Assembly (NCBI GenBank): GCA_021396245.1 | Contig: WNYE01000010.1 | Coordinates: forward strand, 124,001-188,000 | Direction of reading: 5' to 3' | DNA from: Sporothrix humicola | Lineage: Eukaryota > Ascomycota > Sordariomycetes > Ophiostomatales > Ophiostomataceae | Length of the DNA stretch: 64,000 nucleotides | Part shown: positions 1 through 11,600 of the stretch, piece after piece | How the letters are laid out: each line of letters begins with the position of its first letter | Position numbering within the stretch: the stretch's first letter is position 1 | The notes under the pieces: generated by a model | Seen by the model: the letters and a program-made list of their open reading frames with translations, nothing else | Told to the model about the DNA's origin: nothing | Databases searched by the model: none | Program-made: the position numbers and the translations under genes

Positions 1-126
1 CAATCTCAGTCGTTTCTTTGTTTTCATTTGCTCTATCTTTTTGTTTGTTGCGTTTCATCGTCGCTGGTCCCTTTATTTCCTGGCCCCTGTCTTGTCAACT
101 CTCCCTTCTTCAGACGAAACATCGAG

Positions 127-155
127 CCAATAGCCCAATAGCCCAATGGGCCAAT
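127..155 (+). promoter_or_regulatory. Four CCAAT boxes at exact 8-bp spacing
   Basis: CCAAT occurs at 127, 135, 143 and 151, each 8 bp after the last. CCAAT is the core bound by the fungal HAP/CBC complex. The array is as easily explained by a short tandem repeat of GCCCAATA as by selection for factor binding. No gene start can be assigned to it. Confidence 0.4.
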
Positions 156-3100
156 AAGGCCGTGATATCTGGGCAGTCCATCCTCCCCGGCCTGGGTCCC
201 TGGGCAGCCACGAATTGCTCACGGCCCTGTTGACACCACGCAGCATCTCTTTGCCCCCCGGGCCTTTGCACACTGACAAGTCAACAGGCCGGGCCCTGGC
301 AGAGAACAAGTTGCGCAAAAGAACACAGGGCCCCAAACAATTTCGGGCTATCGGGCCACAAAGCAAGCAGAAAAACAAAAATATGGAGCAGATAGCAGGC
401 ATCGGAGGTCGCACTGGCTAGCAAGAGCCAGGCCCCCCGTGGACAACTCCAGAAATCATAACAACAAATCATGCGCTCATAAGAGGGAAATGAAAGAGAC
501 GTCGAAGGCCACGAGGAACGACGACGACATTTGAACAAGTTGAGATTCACGCCCCTCCCATATGCCCCAGGATGCCAGCAATCAGATATTCAAGGTGCCT
601 GTTTGGGACTGGTAAATCATTCTGCAAGACACAAACGAGATCACCAGGGCTGGACCAACCCACAAACAGTCAAACAAAACAACAAGCCAACAACACACTG
701 AGCACAGTTGCGTCAGCACTCATGGTTCATATGAAATGGCAAGACTATCTGGCGGGGCAGGTATTTTCGCAGATTATGCTCGGCGGGTCGTCGTCGTCAA
801 CTTGAATTTGTTGTCGCGGCCATGCCATGTCGACGGTCAGCTAAAAGGTGTGTCTTACGTGTACAAGTACAAGCAGCAAATAAGCTGTACTGCTGCAAAG
901 TCGAGGGCTCCGAGTACCGATACCAACAATGACAGCCAGTGACCATACGCTGTCGTTGATCGTGGGGATGCTCTCCTGAACTACAGAGAGACCGTCGCTT
1001 TAATCCTCTTTCTTCGGAGCACGGCATGCTCTCGTACAAAGAGCACAATAGCACCGGCGAACGGCATGCACACCGAACTACAAAAAGAGAGAAACAGAGA
1101 GAGATGCATTCAGCCAAACGACGTCGAGCCGGATAACACATGTTGCAAGGCATGCCACGAGAGAACAAAGAGAAACAGAGACGAACGACAGACAGCGTCT
1201 TGGCGCATGTGGCATTCTCCCCGTCTTCTGTCCTTCTGCTCCTCTTTGGGACGTTGTCCCCTCCTTCTCTCTCACAACGTCCTCCTCTCAGCGGGTCGCT
1301 GGATCCTCAGACCCCTGTCTTAGAAGGCTGGCCAGCCCGAAGTCCAGGGGAAGAAGCCCACAGTCGAACAAAAGAATGGCCCACAGTCTGGCGATCCTGG
1401 CAGTGCTGGCGTGATGTTCCTCCGTCCTACTGTTGTCTTCTTTTTTTCCTTTCCCTGGGTCAAGATCCTCTTTTTTTTCTGCCTCCGCCTCTTTGCCCTG
1501 TTGCCTTTCTGCATGCCAGCGGGGCCGAGCCTGCGTGCTTTTCGGTCAGCCCAGGACGACCGTGCAGCGTGCATCAAGGCGGATACGAGCCAGCGAGTCC
1601 CGGCAGCAATCCAGGTCAACCAGAAGAGAAGAAAAGAAGAAAGAGAAAAACAGGATCAACAACCTCGCCAACACGCAAAATCCTGCATCCAACAGCGCAC
1701 AGCTCTCCCTTCCTCTTCGTGTTCTCTGCTGGCTCTTCTTGGCTGCAGTTGTTGCGGGCCTTTCGGTCTTGGGGGCTGACCTGACGACTTACAGCGAGAT
1801 AATTCCTATTTCAGAAGTTTTCTTACTTGCCTTGTCTCTCTTTTTTCTCTTTCCTTTTGGTGGCTGGCTGTCCCCTGGAAGTGTACGTAAGCCGTACGCA
1901 CACCATCTGGTCCCTGTTCCTGGTTCCTTGCAGCAGGAAGCTGCAGACCCCTTGCTCGGGCCTGGTCACTTTCCAAGCTTCTGATTGGCCTGTTTACATC
2001 AACAGCTCCATTCTCCTGACGCACGACCCCTTTCCTGGTTGCCTTTTTCGTCTGCTGCCAGTGGCCGTCCAGCACAGTTCTTTGTCTGTTGTCGGACTTG
2101 AGTGACCTTGTTGTCAACCCAAGAACAAAAGGTCTCCTCTTTACCTCCAGTTTTTTCTGCATCGTCGCCAGCAAGCTCGTTTTCTGAGACGCCCCCTGCA
2201 CATGCAACCCCTGGTGCGGCGGGGCCTTTTGCTTTTTTGCTCTCTGGTATTCTCTGATCCTCCATGTTCGCCTCTGTCTGATTCTTTTTTTTTTCGCTCT
2301 TTTGAATTCTCTGCAGTCGCGAATTTCTCTTTTTTTTTTCGCGTCTGTCCACATACTGTGTAGCCTCGGACGAATACGTGGGCAACAAGCTGTAGCAGTG
2401 AGTCAAGTTCGGCGAGGAGATGGAGAACTGCGATGCGAGTCTGTACTTCTGTTCTGTCAGTCTGCTATCTCGAGTGTTAACTCGCTGTCGCCATCACATC
2501 CACTTCGGCCGCTATCCGGTTCGCTCACTGCACTCCTCGATCCTCCCTTCTCCCCTGTGCGGCGATTTTCACCTTGAAACCACAAGCGAAATTGCCTTTC
2601 CGTTCTGACGGGTTTGCTGCTGCCCTATGCCCTGGGCCCTACTGGAACTTTGCTGGGACCTTTTCGCTGAGAAGGACTGGTTCTGGCTCTCTTCCCGCTG
2701 ACGGCTGCACCGGCTAGGATCACCCCCTATTCCACCTCTTCCACATATTCCACGATGCAAAAAGCTTGGCTTTTCGATGGGGCCCGAATAGGGGAGGATC
2801 TTCTCGCTGTCGGGTCACTATTCCCATTCTCGCCATTCTTTCCATTCCTGCCCATCGGCTTTTGTCTCTCACTCTTGCCTATCATTGCCTGAATCTGACA
2901 GTGTGGGCTTGTCCACCAGTTCCTTGTCGCCAGCAAGAAGATCACGAAGAGGATCGAGAGATGCGAGAGTCCAGGCCGGTCTGGCTTCAACGAGGCTCCA
3001 TCTTTTTCCCTCTTTTCCTCTTTCCCCCTTTTGCCAAACCTGTTTATGGCGTTGCACCATTGCCGTGCGGCCCCTCCATCCAACCACCCGTCTGACAAGT

Positions 3101-6100
3101 ACAAAGTACCATATCGACAGGAAAGGCTCTGGATACGAAGACTGCGAATGCAAGAAAATCCTCGGAATGGCAAGCTGAACAGAGCAAGCAAAGCCTTGCA
3201 GGATGTTTACGACGTTCGACGGATCTTGCAAGCCTTCTCTATTTTTGGCCTGCTTGGCCTTGCCTTGTCGCGCTCTGACTTTTCGGCCGGGGCTGGGCTT
3301 CTGGATCCTGGGCTTTGAAGCTCGTATCGAAGAACGAAAAGCCGGTTTTTCCATGTCAACAATCGAGATATTGCTCTGCGCGATCTTCTCTCCGGGCCTG
3401 CACCTCATAATCACCCCCAGGGCTCCTAGTCTCCTCTCTCTCTGTCTCTCTCAATTGCCCCAGTACCCCATTATTCACGGAAAATATTATGACGGTGCAC
3501 ATCATCAGAGACAAAAGTCCAAGCACCAAGACACACAAATCATCAGGGCACTAGGACAGTCTGCCAGTGCTTTCTGTGCACAACTCGAGAACGGCTGGCG
3601 GCATGAACGTCCTCCCTGTGCTCGTATTTTGTACAAGTGTGCAGAGAACGGAGGTGCGCCCTCGCCTGGGCTTTTGTGCCAATGCACAAAACAGGGAGAA
3701 AAGTCGCCTGCAAGACATGCATGCGTTCACAGGGCGTAAAAGTACGACGACAACGAGAATAAAGAGGATAAAGAGGATAAAGAGGACAACGAGCGCCAAG
3801 TGCAGGGCCAGCACAATTGCGCATATGCCGTACGGAGTGCAAACTCGACAGAGCACAGCTGCAGTGCAGCACCCAGCATGCGCACTCGATGCCCAGCATC
3901 GTCTCCCTTTGCTTGCATTCCTGCCTATGGCCAGCATTCTTGGGCTTCGTCTTTTTCCTGGGCCAGATGGCCTGCCTTGGCCCTTTGCTTATGTGCTCTC
4001 GTGCCCGGAAGTTATGGGTAATGGGTATTGGCGACTTTTACTTTTTCGTCTTTTTTCGTGTTTACTATCCTTTTCCGTCTTGTGTGTTCGCAATACGGTG
4101 AGGCGCAGCAGACGCGCCGGAATATTGACGGGCGCGACTTGAGTGTCCATGTCCAATGTCCAACGGGAAACGCGGAGGCATTTTATCTGTCAATTTGTCT
4201 ATTATGTCTCTGCTGCGCAAGTGTGTCTGTCTGTCCTCCCGAAAGCTCGTGGGCCACGACATTTGAATGTACGACGTCGGGACGGGCCAAATATTGAGAA
4301 TATTGGCGACGTACATACGCTGCAATTGCAAGTGACGAGTCCCCTGGTATTTGATATTAGATATTGAGAAGACAGCATACAGCAGACATTCGATGCCGCG
4401 TATGCATTGTGGAGCAAGAATGATGAAGAGAGCCTTTCAGTCGGAAGGGAGAGCAACATTTCTGAGAGCTCAATTTCCCCCGTCTTTTTCCTTGGTTTTT
4501 GTTTGACATGCCCCTTGAATGAGGAGAATCTCTAGAGAGAAATGAGAAAAGAAACAGCACTTCTCTAAACCTGGTATTCTCCGCCTCTTTGTCAACATTC
4601 CAGGCATCGCGGCTTCCATAATTAAGAGGCACAAAAAGCAAGTTTACTACAGAGGCAATGGGGCAATGCAACATATTTTTCAAGAGTACTCCCTCCGTAC
4701 GTTGGAGACGGATCCGAGCCCGAGCCATCGACGGGAAATCCGGCTTTGCCAAGACCAAGTTCTGGGCTCTGCGGACGAAAATAGAATCACCAGAGTGTCT
4801 AGATTTTCGGATGTCTTGGTCTCTTGGTATTGTTATCTTAATATCTTGGTATTTGGCATTCGGATATCCTGATATCCTCACTTCTCATGGCTGATATCCT
4901 GGTGTCTGAGGTGGTCCGTGTTTCCAGAAGTCGGTATATTTACAGCATTACGGGTCGAGGATTCTCGTTCTATTGAATTAATATACGGGGCGATCCATGA
5001 GGAAGGAAACGGGAACCAGGAAGACCAAAGCAAGAAAACAAGAAGGATCCAGAAAGAAAGCTCCAGAACGGGAGATGCCCAAGTAGCCAAATGCAAGTGC
5101 AAGTGCAAGTAAACAAATGATAGCATCACGCCCCCTCCAGGACAACGCGTCCATCCTCATAAATTGCATCTTTGTCATCTTGCCAATATTAAAGGGGACC
5201 ACCCCAGCACTGCCCGGGCCAGGGACATTGCTTGATCGGGAGCCCCATTTTGCTCATTTCCCGAAACAGGAGATAGTGTCCCAATATAGAAAAACAGGCA
5301 AGCAGTAATGTCTGGATAGCTCACGGAGTACAAGTCCATGGAAGACGGATATCAAGGTCTTCAGATGATGGCCGAGGGACCGTACAGATTAAACAATACT
5401 TTCCGTTCTTCTCTTAGAACATGGCAGTATCTGTGTAGTTGGAGCATGCAAACGGTGCATCATCATACCTCATCTTTGGTTGGTGGAAGTGACGACAGAG
5501 CAATGATCAAAACCAGCGATTGGCCTATGCAGCTCAACTGACATCTCCCCAGACTCGAGTGTCTCGTCTTGATTGTTTCTGTGTTTGTGCTTGTGTTTAG
5601 ATTCGTTTGTGTTTCTGTTCCTGCGTTTCTATGATCCTAAATCCCATCACTTAATGTCTCGTGGTCTGAAATTTGACGTCTGACATACCGAACAGCGTGT
5701 TGCGATAGGCTAACATCTACTCGACATGAAGGATGCTGCTGTCCCACGTTTCGAAACAAAAATTATGTGCCCTGAAATCCTGCCTTCATGGATAATTACG
5801 AGATCGTTCCTACCCATCCATAATGATATCTATTTACGTCAGGCGTGTGCAGTTCATCCAGAGAAAAAGGGTTGTCCTGCCGCAACGAACAACATCGTGA
5901 TAATGGTATGATTTCCAGGATACAAAGCAACGAGTGGCTTCATGATATACTAACAGAAACTGTCAGCATCAACGTATCATGACTGTGGAATTGCCCATTG
6001 CCACATGGCTCGCCAACAGTTCGAATCCTGTCCCTCAATACATGCACCTCGTTGCCATACGAAAGATGGCAATCGTGCCAGCACATCCTCTCGACGACCA

Positions 6101-6895
6101 CGAACACAGCCCACATCACGTCAAGATACTGCAAAAGCACACATAAGACCTCTCCGGCATCACGAGCTGAACCGGCATCTCGGACGTGGCTGTTCGAACT
6201 CTAAAGACATGACCACGTGGGCGGCATTGTGATTCCTCTGTCATTCACCTGGCGTGTTAGGATCCTAGCGGTCTCTGAAGTCAGCGCCGTGGGATCTCTG
6301 TTGGCTCGTTTTGGGATACGGATTTGGATGACCTCATTCTGTTGGTATCCCATGATGCCTCGAGCCTGGCTTTCACAGGCAGAACACGAAACATCTTTAC
6401 AACACCGCCCGCATTCCATGACGGAAGGTATACCCGTCTTTTCGAGGGTTTCTCTTGCCCTTGTTGAATTTCTATTGCCTCAGTCGATACTTTCTCTGCC
6501 TTCTTGTATCTTGTACTTGTTGGTGATAAATTGTCTCAACAACTGTCATCATCAACAATCACCACCGACAGCATATCATCGGCCGAATGGCCTCAGCTTG
6601 CGTCCCATGGCAGTACACCGATGGCCTTATTTCGTTTGAATTCATTGTGGTTTGACAACATCTTGACAACATCCATCTTCTCCTTCAGTTCCACTCCGTC
6701 TCACTTGGTTTCACCCCGTCTTCATCCTAACGGCCCTTGCGGCCAAACAGGAAACTGTAGGCATCCGTTTCCGTGGGAGGCTCGCTCTCCGGTTCATGGA
6801 TCTCGTACGAGTCTATTACTGTCTGGGGAAGCTGTGGGGATGAATGGCGTGAAAGCAACTCTGTCACCATCTAGTCAAATAATCATAACCGTCGA

Positions 6896-6958
6896 CAAAA
6901 AGAAAAGGAGAAAAAAAAGAAAAAAAAAAAAGAAAAGAAAAAAAGAAGAGAAAAAAAA
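6896..6958 (+). repeat. A/G-only homopurine tract
   Basis: About 60 nt of almost pure A with scattered G, just after a GTCGAC. It is a low-complexity tract. The lysine/arginine-rich frame across it is an artefact of AAA, AAG and AGA codons. Confidence 0.8.
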
Positions 6959-7407
6959 CGTACAGCAGCGGGTATTCGCTGGTCGTCACCGACCCAACTA
7001 CTAATCCGCCGATTGCTGGTTTGACTAGGGGAGAGCGGACGGGATCCCGTATTTTCCAGTATCTATGGCCGTACGTGGAAGAAGTGTGTAATAGAGGGCA
7101 TTAAATAGAAAAGCATGGGAAGAGGGCTCAATGGGGCTCAAAGAAATATGTAGTAGACAACTAATCAGTTGATTTAAATAAACCTTTGTATATGCCGCAG
7201 TTAAACATCAAGTCCCAGACTTCGTCGATTTCATACTCCCCTTTCTCGCTTTACTCTTTTGTCCTTTCTTATAAAAAACCGACCTGGGGGTATAATATAA
7301 TAAACTATTGCGAGACGCTTTGTGTTTTGAAACACGCTGAAAACGACGAAAACTCCCATGTCACCAAACTAAAGCAGAAAACACATCCAAAAATAAAAAC
7401 ACCCTCC

Positions 7408-8691
7408 TTAGTTCCACTCGTCTTGGTGATAGGCTCTGTCCAACCCGGGGGTACGGACTGGCGAGTCAGGCTCGAATGGCAGATACACGGCGCGGCTTTC
7501 TTCGTCATAATATTTCTTTAAATCGGGCGGCGGATTGCAGAAGCCAGGTTCCTCTTCGCGCCACCGTGTCCTCAGCCACCCGTTGATGTATATCGTTCCC
7601 TGCCGGTATGGCATGGGAAACCACCACCTGCCAAAGTAATTCGGGCCACCAAAATCCCATCGGTAGCGGGGGTTTTGTGGAAGAGGCGGTTTGTAGTACC
7701 ACCCGCCGGTAAAGCAGGGCAACGTGGGGATGTGTGCAATGTTGAAGTCGATTATGAGCACCGAGGGCGGATTGTCCACTGTCCAGGCGTCGGGGGAGGC
7801 GGGCGACACGATCAAGTTCCTCGCAGCAAAGTCGTTGTGCTGCACGCCGTGCGCTTCGATTCTGCACATGGTCTCCATGGCCTTGGCCGCGACCTCGAGC
7901 CGAACCGGAATCGGGATGTTTTTGGTTGCGGCCTCGTTCTCCGTGAACACGTCCAGGCTGACACTGTCCGGCACCCACGCCAGCAAAATCATGCGCACGG
8001 GCCGCGTCGTGCTCGGCACCCCCGACGACAACCTGAGCACCTCAGGAACGGACAGGTCGAATGTCCAAGACCCGTAGTACGTGGGTACAAGCTGGCCGTC
8101 CGCCTTGGCATCGTGCAGCGTGTCGTAGGATGCAGCTTCGCGGCTGTAATCGTTGTCCGCCTTCAACGTGACGTCGTAGGGCCCCCCCGAGCACTGCGAA
8201 TAGTAAAAGGGATCGTAAATTTTAGCCACATAGATGCGGTCCGGGTCGTTGTCTAAGCCTAAGCGGCACCGCACAAGCTACGCGCCGCGGCCATCCTTAC
8301 AGGCAATCGCGTCGAAGACCTCGAGGTCGCAAACGGTGGGATCGGGGTACGGCGGTGAGTCGTCGCTCGAAGGGTATCGAAGGGCCCAGTCGGTCAGTGT
8401 CGTGTAGCAGCGCTCTTCCAAGCTGTTCTCGTGACGCGCGGGCTTTTTAGATGAATAGTACCTGCCAAAGGGAGGGATGGGCACATGGCGGCGAATCGAC
8501 AGATGGAGGCCCGGCCGATATGGAAGCTCCGGCTTATCATGGTCGGCAAGAGGCTCCCAACCAGCCAGATTGTATTCGCAGAACGTCCATGCCTTGTCCG
8601 TCATTGCCGATAGAAAGCTCCGAGTGCCCAGTCGTGGTTTGGTGAGATTAAAAACAAGAATAATTTCCTGGCATCGCGGGCATCGCGGCAT
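7408..8691 (-). pseudogene. Fungal protein-kinase-like gene with an internal TAG stop
   Basis: One reading frame runs from ATG at 8691 to the stop at 7408 and is broken only by a TAG at 8280-8278. Codons 1-137 lie before the break. A further 289 residues follow in the same frame, beginning with a leucine codon. The interrupted stretch looks like a kinase N-lobe: a Gly-rich GRGA, then the TAG, then LVRCRL, then VAKIYDPFYY with the presumed ATP-binding lysine. Downstream are the catalytic loop HNDFAARN and IIDFN in place of DFG; Asn at that place is common in this fungus-specific kinase-like family as I know it. Family members often have Gln at the broken position, and CAG to TAG is a single C-to-T change, so a recent nonsense mutation is the simplest reading. 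Programmed readthrough (TAG followed by C), a sequencing error or an unrecognised intron are alternatives. An inner ATG at 8604 could be the real start. Third positions are still C/G-rich, so decay is not advanced. Confidence 0.75.
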
Positions 8692-11600
8692 CGGTGGCGC
8701 AAAGTCCGACAGCCAATGAACGCTCTGCAGATTTGTTCACAAAAGCCTTAAACTTTCACAGCCCAAAAAGGGCGAAAAGCACGGTGCAAAAGAGTGTGAG
8801 ACGCGGCTCAACCACTTGGCGCTCGTGGCTACTCGTGGCTGATAGGGAATAGGGAATAGGGAAAAGAGAAAAGGGGGCGCTGCCCTGCTCGCGAAATGCG
8901 TATATGTACGATGCAGGGCCTCCTGCTATCGCCCGTCCCTTGATGCGGCCCTATGTGCCTTGCCCCTTTTTCCGGTGCCGTATCCGGAGTTTCTCGCCAT
9001 GAACTATTCATATCCACGGAGAAACCCAGACTGTCGTCGCATCTTTTTTTTTCGGTTCTTTGTAGATTCTTCATCCCTTCTCCTATTCCGAGCTTGTAGT
9101 GTCGTGATATTCTGCGCCATTTCGATAGCCTTTCTGCCTTTCTTTTTTATATAAATACCGTGACGTGATGGGGGGAGTCGGCATGGCATGTCATGTGAAG
9201 TGCCATTGGAAATGTGTGAGATGAATGCAACCGCAGAGGGGGGAGACAAGGGAAATAAGCTGTAAGGCGCGCGGGAGTGAGAAGCTGGGAGTGGGTTTTG
9301 AGGTGAGAATGATACGCGCGGCCCGACAAAAGAAGCTCCAGCAGGCGACTGACGACGGACGTCTGACGATAGACGCCTGAGGACGACAAAAAGAAGCATG
9401 TCGTAAAACAAGGGAATAAGCACTTTGTCGTGATGCCCGTGGAGTATGGTGATGATATGCTTCTTTTCTCATTTTTTTTGTCGTTTTTTTTCTTCTGCTC
9501 CGTCTCCTTTTCCTTTTCCTGTCCTTCGATTCTGAGGAGGCTCCCGCACATGTCGTTCCGCCAACACGGACATACACCATCTCACTGGCACCCTATCGAT
9601 ACGGGTACATCGCGTTTGTTCCATTCGCCCCCCTTGCTCGAGTCGACGAACTGCCTAACTAGTCCAGACTGGCTTCAGAGTGCCGGTTTATCCAGACTGC
9701 CTTGCTTGTTTCGTGATGGCAAGGATCGGCAGCCTCTTTTTTTACCTTCAATTCTTAGGTGCCGCTGCGGCGTGACGGACACTTAATTTTCGAATGCGAA
9801 GGTGCGGAAGTGTGTTGGCGCGTGCGCGATGCAAGACAGGAATAGATCTCGTCGAGTCGAGGCCTATTCTCGGCGGCGATGACGGCTGGACTGGTGGGTA
9901 TCAAACAAGAAAATTCTCGTGAAAAGCACACGGCATGCAACCTGGCAGTGGCAGAATGAGAGGCAAGTGAGACCGTTGACATTGTGAAGGGCTTGAAGAC
10001 GAGCTGGCAAGGGTAAGAGAATGCAGGTCTTGATGCTCGAGGGACGTAGCCAAGGTCAAGCAATACCACGCACAGCTTGCCCGGACAGTCACTCAAAGTC
10101 CCAAGACAAGTCCCTAAAATGCTTGGTTTCGTCCTATACCGTGTCAGGGCAGTCAAATTCAAGAATTGCATGATTGCAATATCCTCAATGACTCCCCGGC
10201 AACTTCCACCTGCAGCCAATGATACTGCCAAGTGCTGCAGACCCAACATTCATTCACACCCATAAGCACCCAGCGTAGGGCGGAATAAGGGTGGGTGTTG
10301 TATACCAGAGAGGACTAAGTATGCAAACGTTGTGAATCGAGGGTGTTGAAAAGGATGAGAATCCCTGCTCCCATCCCAACACGGGATGAGGCATTCCACC
10401 AAACCATCCAGCATCCAGACCTCCATGTCATCCAAGCTTTTCGTCGTACCCTCGTCAAGATTGGCATGTCAATGTACATGACAAAAGGAGTAAACGATGT
10501 TGAAGCCAAGCACAGATCGACAAAGGGCAAAAAAGATCACAGCGCCATAGCACCAGATCATAATGCTGGAGAGGGCATTGTCTGTGGGCGGGTTTGCTCC
10601 CGTCTCCCTCTTGTGTGGACGGCCGGGTGATTTGTGTGAATGGTTGGGCCCCTGCCGTCCCGTCGGGTCAGCCCAAATCGCCTGGTAAGGCAGAAAGGAT
10701 GGTTGGAAACATCAAGGGGTTCTCCCTCGTCAACTGTTATTCTCCGTGCTGGGCAACGGCGTCGAGCCTGCCAAAAATGCACGGCCATCTTGAAAATACA
10801 TCTCGCGGGATACTTGGATATATCAGACCCGCATAACCTCGTACAGGAATCTTGTAGACCAGCACTGAGGGCCACGATAATCGCATAAGATAATGCTCTT
10901 CAAATGGGACAGGTTAGCAACAAAAACCAAGCATGTAAATGCTCAAAAGACACAATGCTCGGGTTTTAGTTGGGGATGGGATATTGTTTCCCTGCACAAC
11001 AAACAAAACCATCGTTAATATAAGCAGTATGTCAACAAAACCACATGCGCTCAAAAAGGATAAGAAACAAAATGAAGACGATGAAAAGGAAAGAAAAAAT
11101 CACAAAGGAGTCAGGGGTATCACCATCAGACTAACGGCCAAAGACGATGGGCGAACGACAAAATGAAGGCAAGACGGTCAATGGTGGCCCATGGAAATAC
11201 ACGATAAAACCCTTGAACTGCAGGCAAGTGCATCCCGCTTGACCAGAAAGGGAAACTTACAAGAAAGGGGGGACAAGCACCTGAGATACTTCTCCTCATG
11301 TTCACATCCAATACGAGTATTGTGATGCAACCAACTCTTGTCAATTCGGCGGAATAGGGCCGTTAGGAGCTCCTCAAATTGAAAGAGGGGGGCAAGGAGA
11401 CGATGAGGGGACACAGAAGTCACGGACATGACCGTTGGAGAACGCCAAAAGCTTGTCCTGTTCATGTTTGAAAAAACAAAGTGGATCGTGCCCCTTGTCG
11501 GCAGGCAAGATGTGGAAAGTCAAGACGTATCAAGCTTGTGAAGAAGATGGTGAGAAGCTGAAGAAGCTGAAGAGAAACTAAAAAAGGTGCGTTAGACGAT

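Larger units (their letters stand above)
1..7407. other. Gene-poor region upstream of the kinase-like locus
   Basis: No open reading frame here resembles a known protein. The frames are short, T- or C-rich and mostly lack an ATG with a good context. The stretch holds four evenly spaced CCAAT boxes (127-155), small tandem repeats (AAAGAGGAT three times at 3761-3787; GATATCCT at 4863-4878 and again at 4893; AAGTGC at 5095-5110) and an A/G-only tract at 6896-6958. From about 4.0 kb on it becomes more AT-rich. It may hold promoter or untranslated sequence for a gene beyond the left edge, a non-coding transcript or decayed repeats. The sequence alone does not decide this. Confidence 0.5.

Noticed and set aside
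3831..3838. TACGGAG/CTCCGTA as a recurrent motif across the window
   Set aside because: About eight copies on both strands is what chance predicts for a 7-mer in 64 kb. Only the paired copy at 62741-62756 was kept.
6000..6045. GTTCGAATCC, resembling a tRNA T-loop
   Set aside because: Only four stem pairs form around it, and no acceptor, D or anticodon arm can be found at the right distances.
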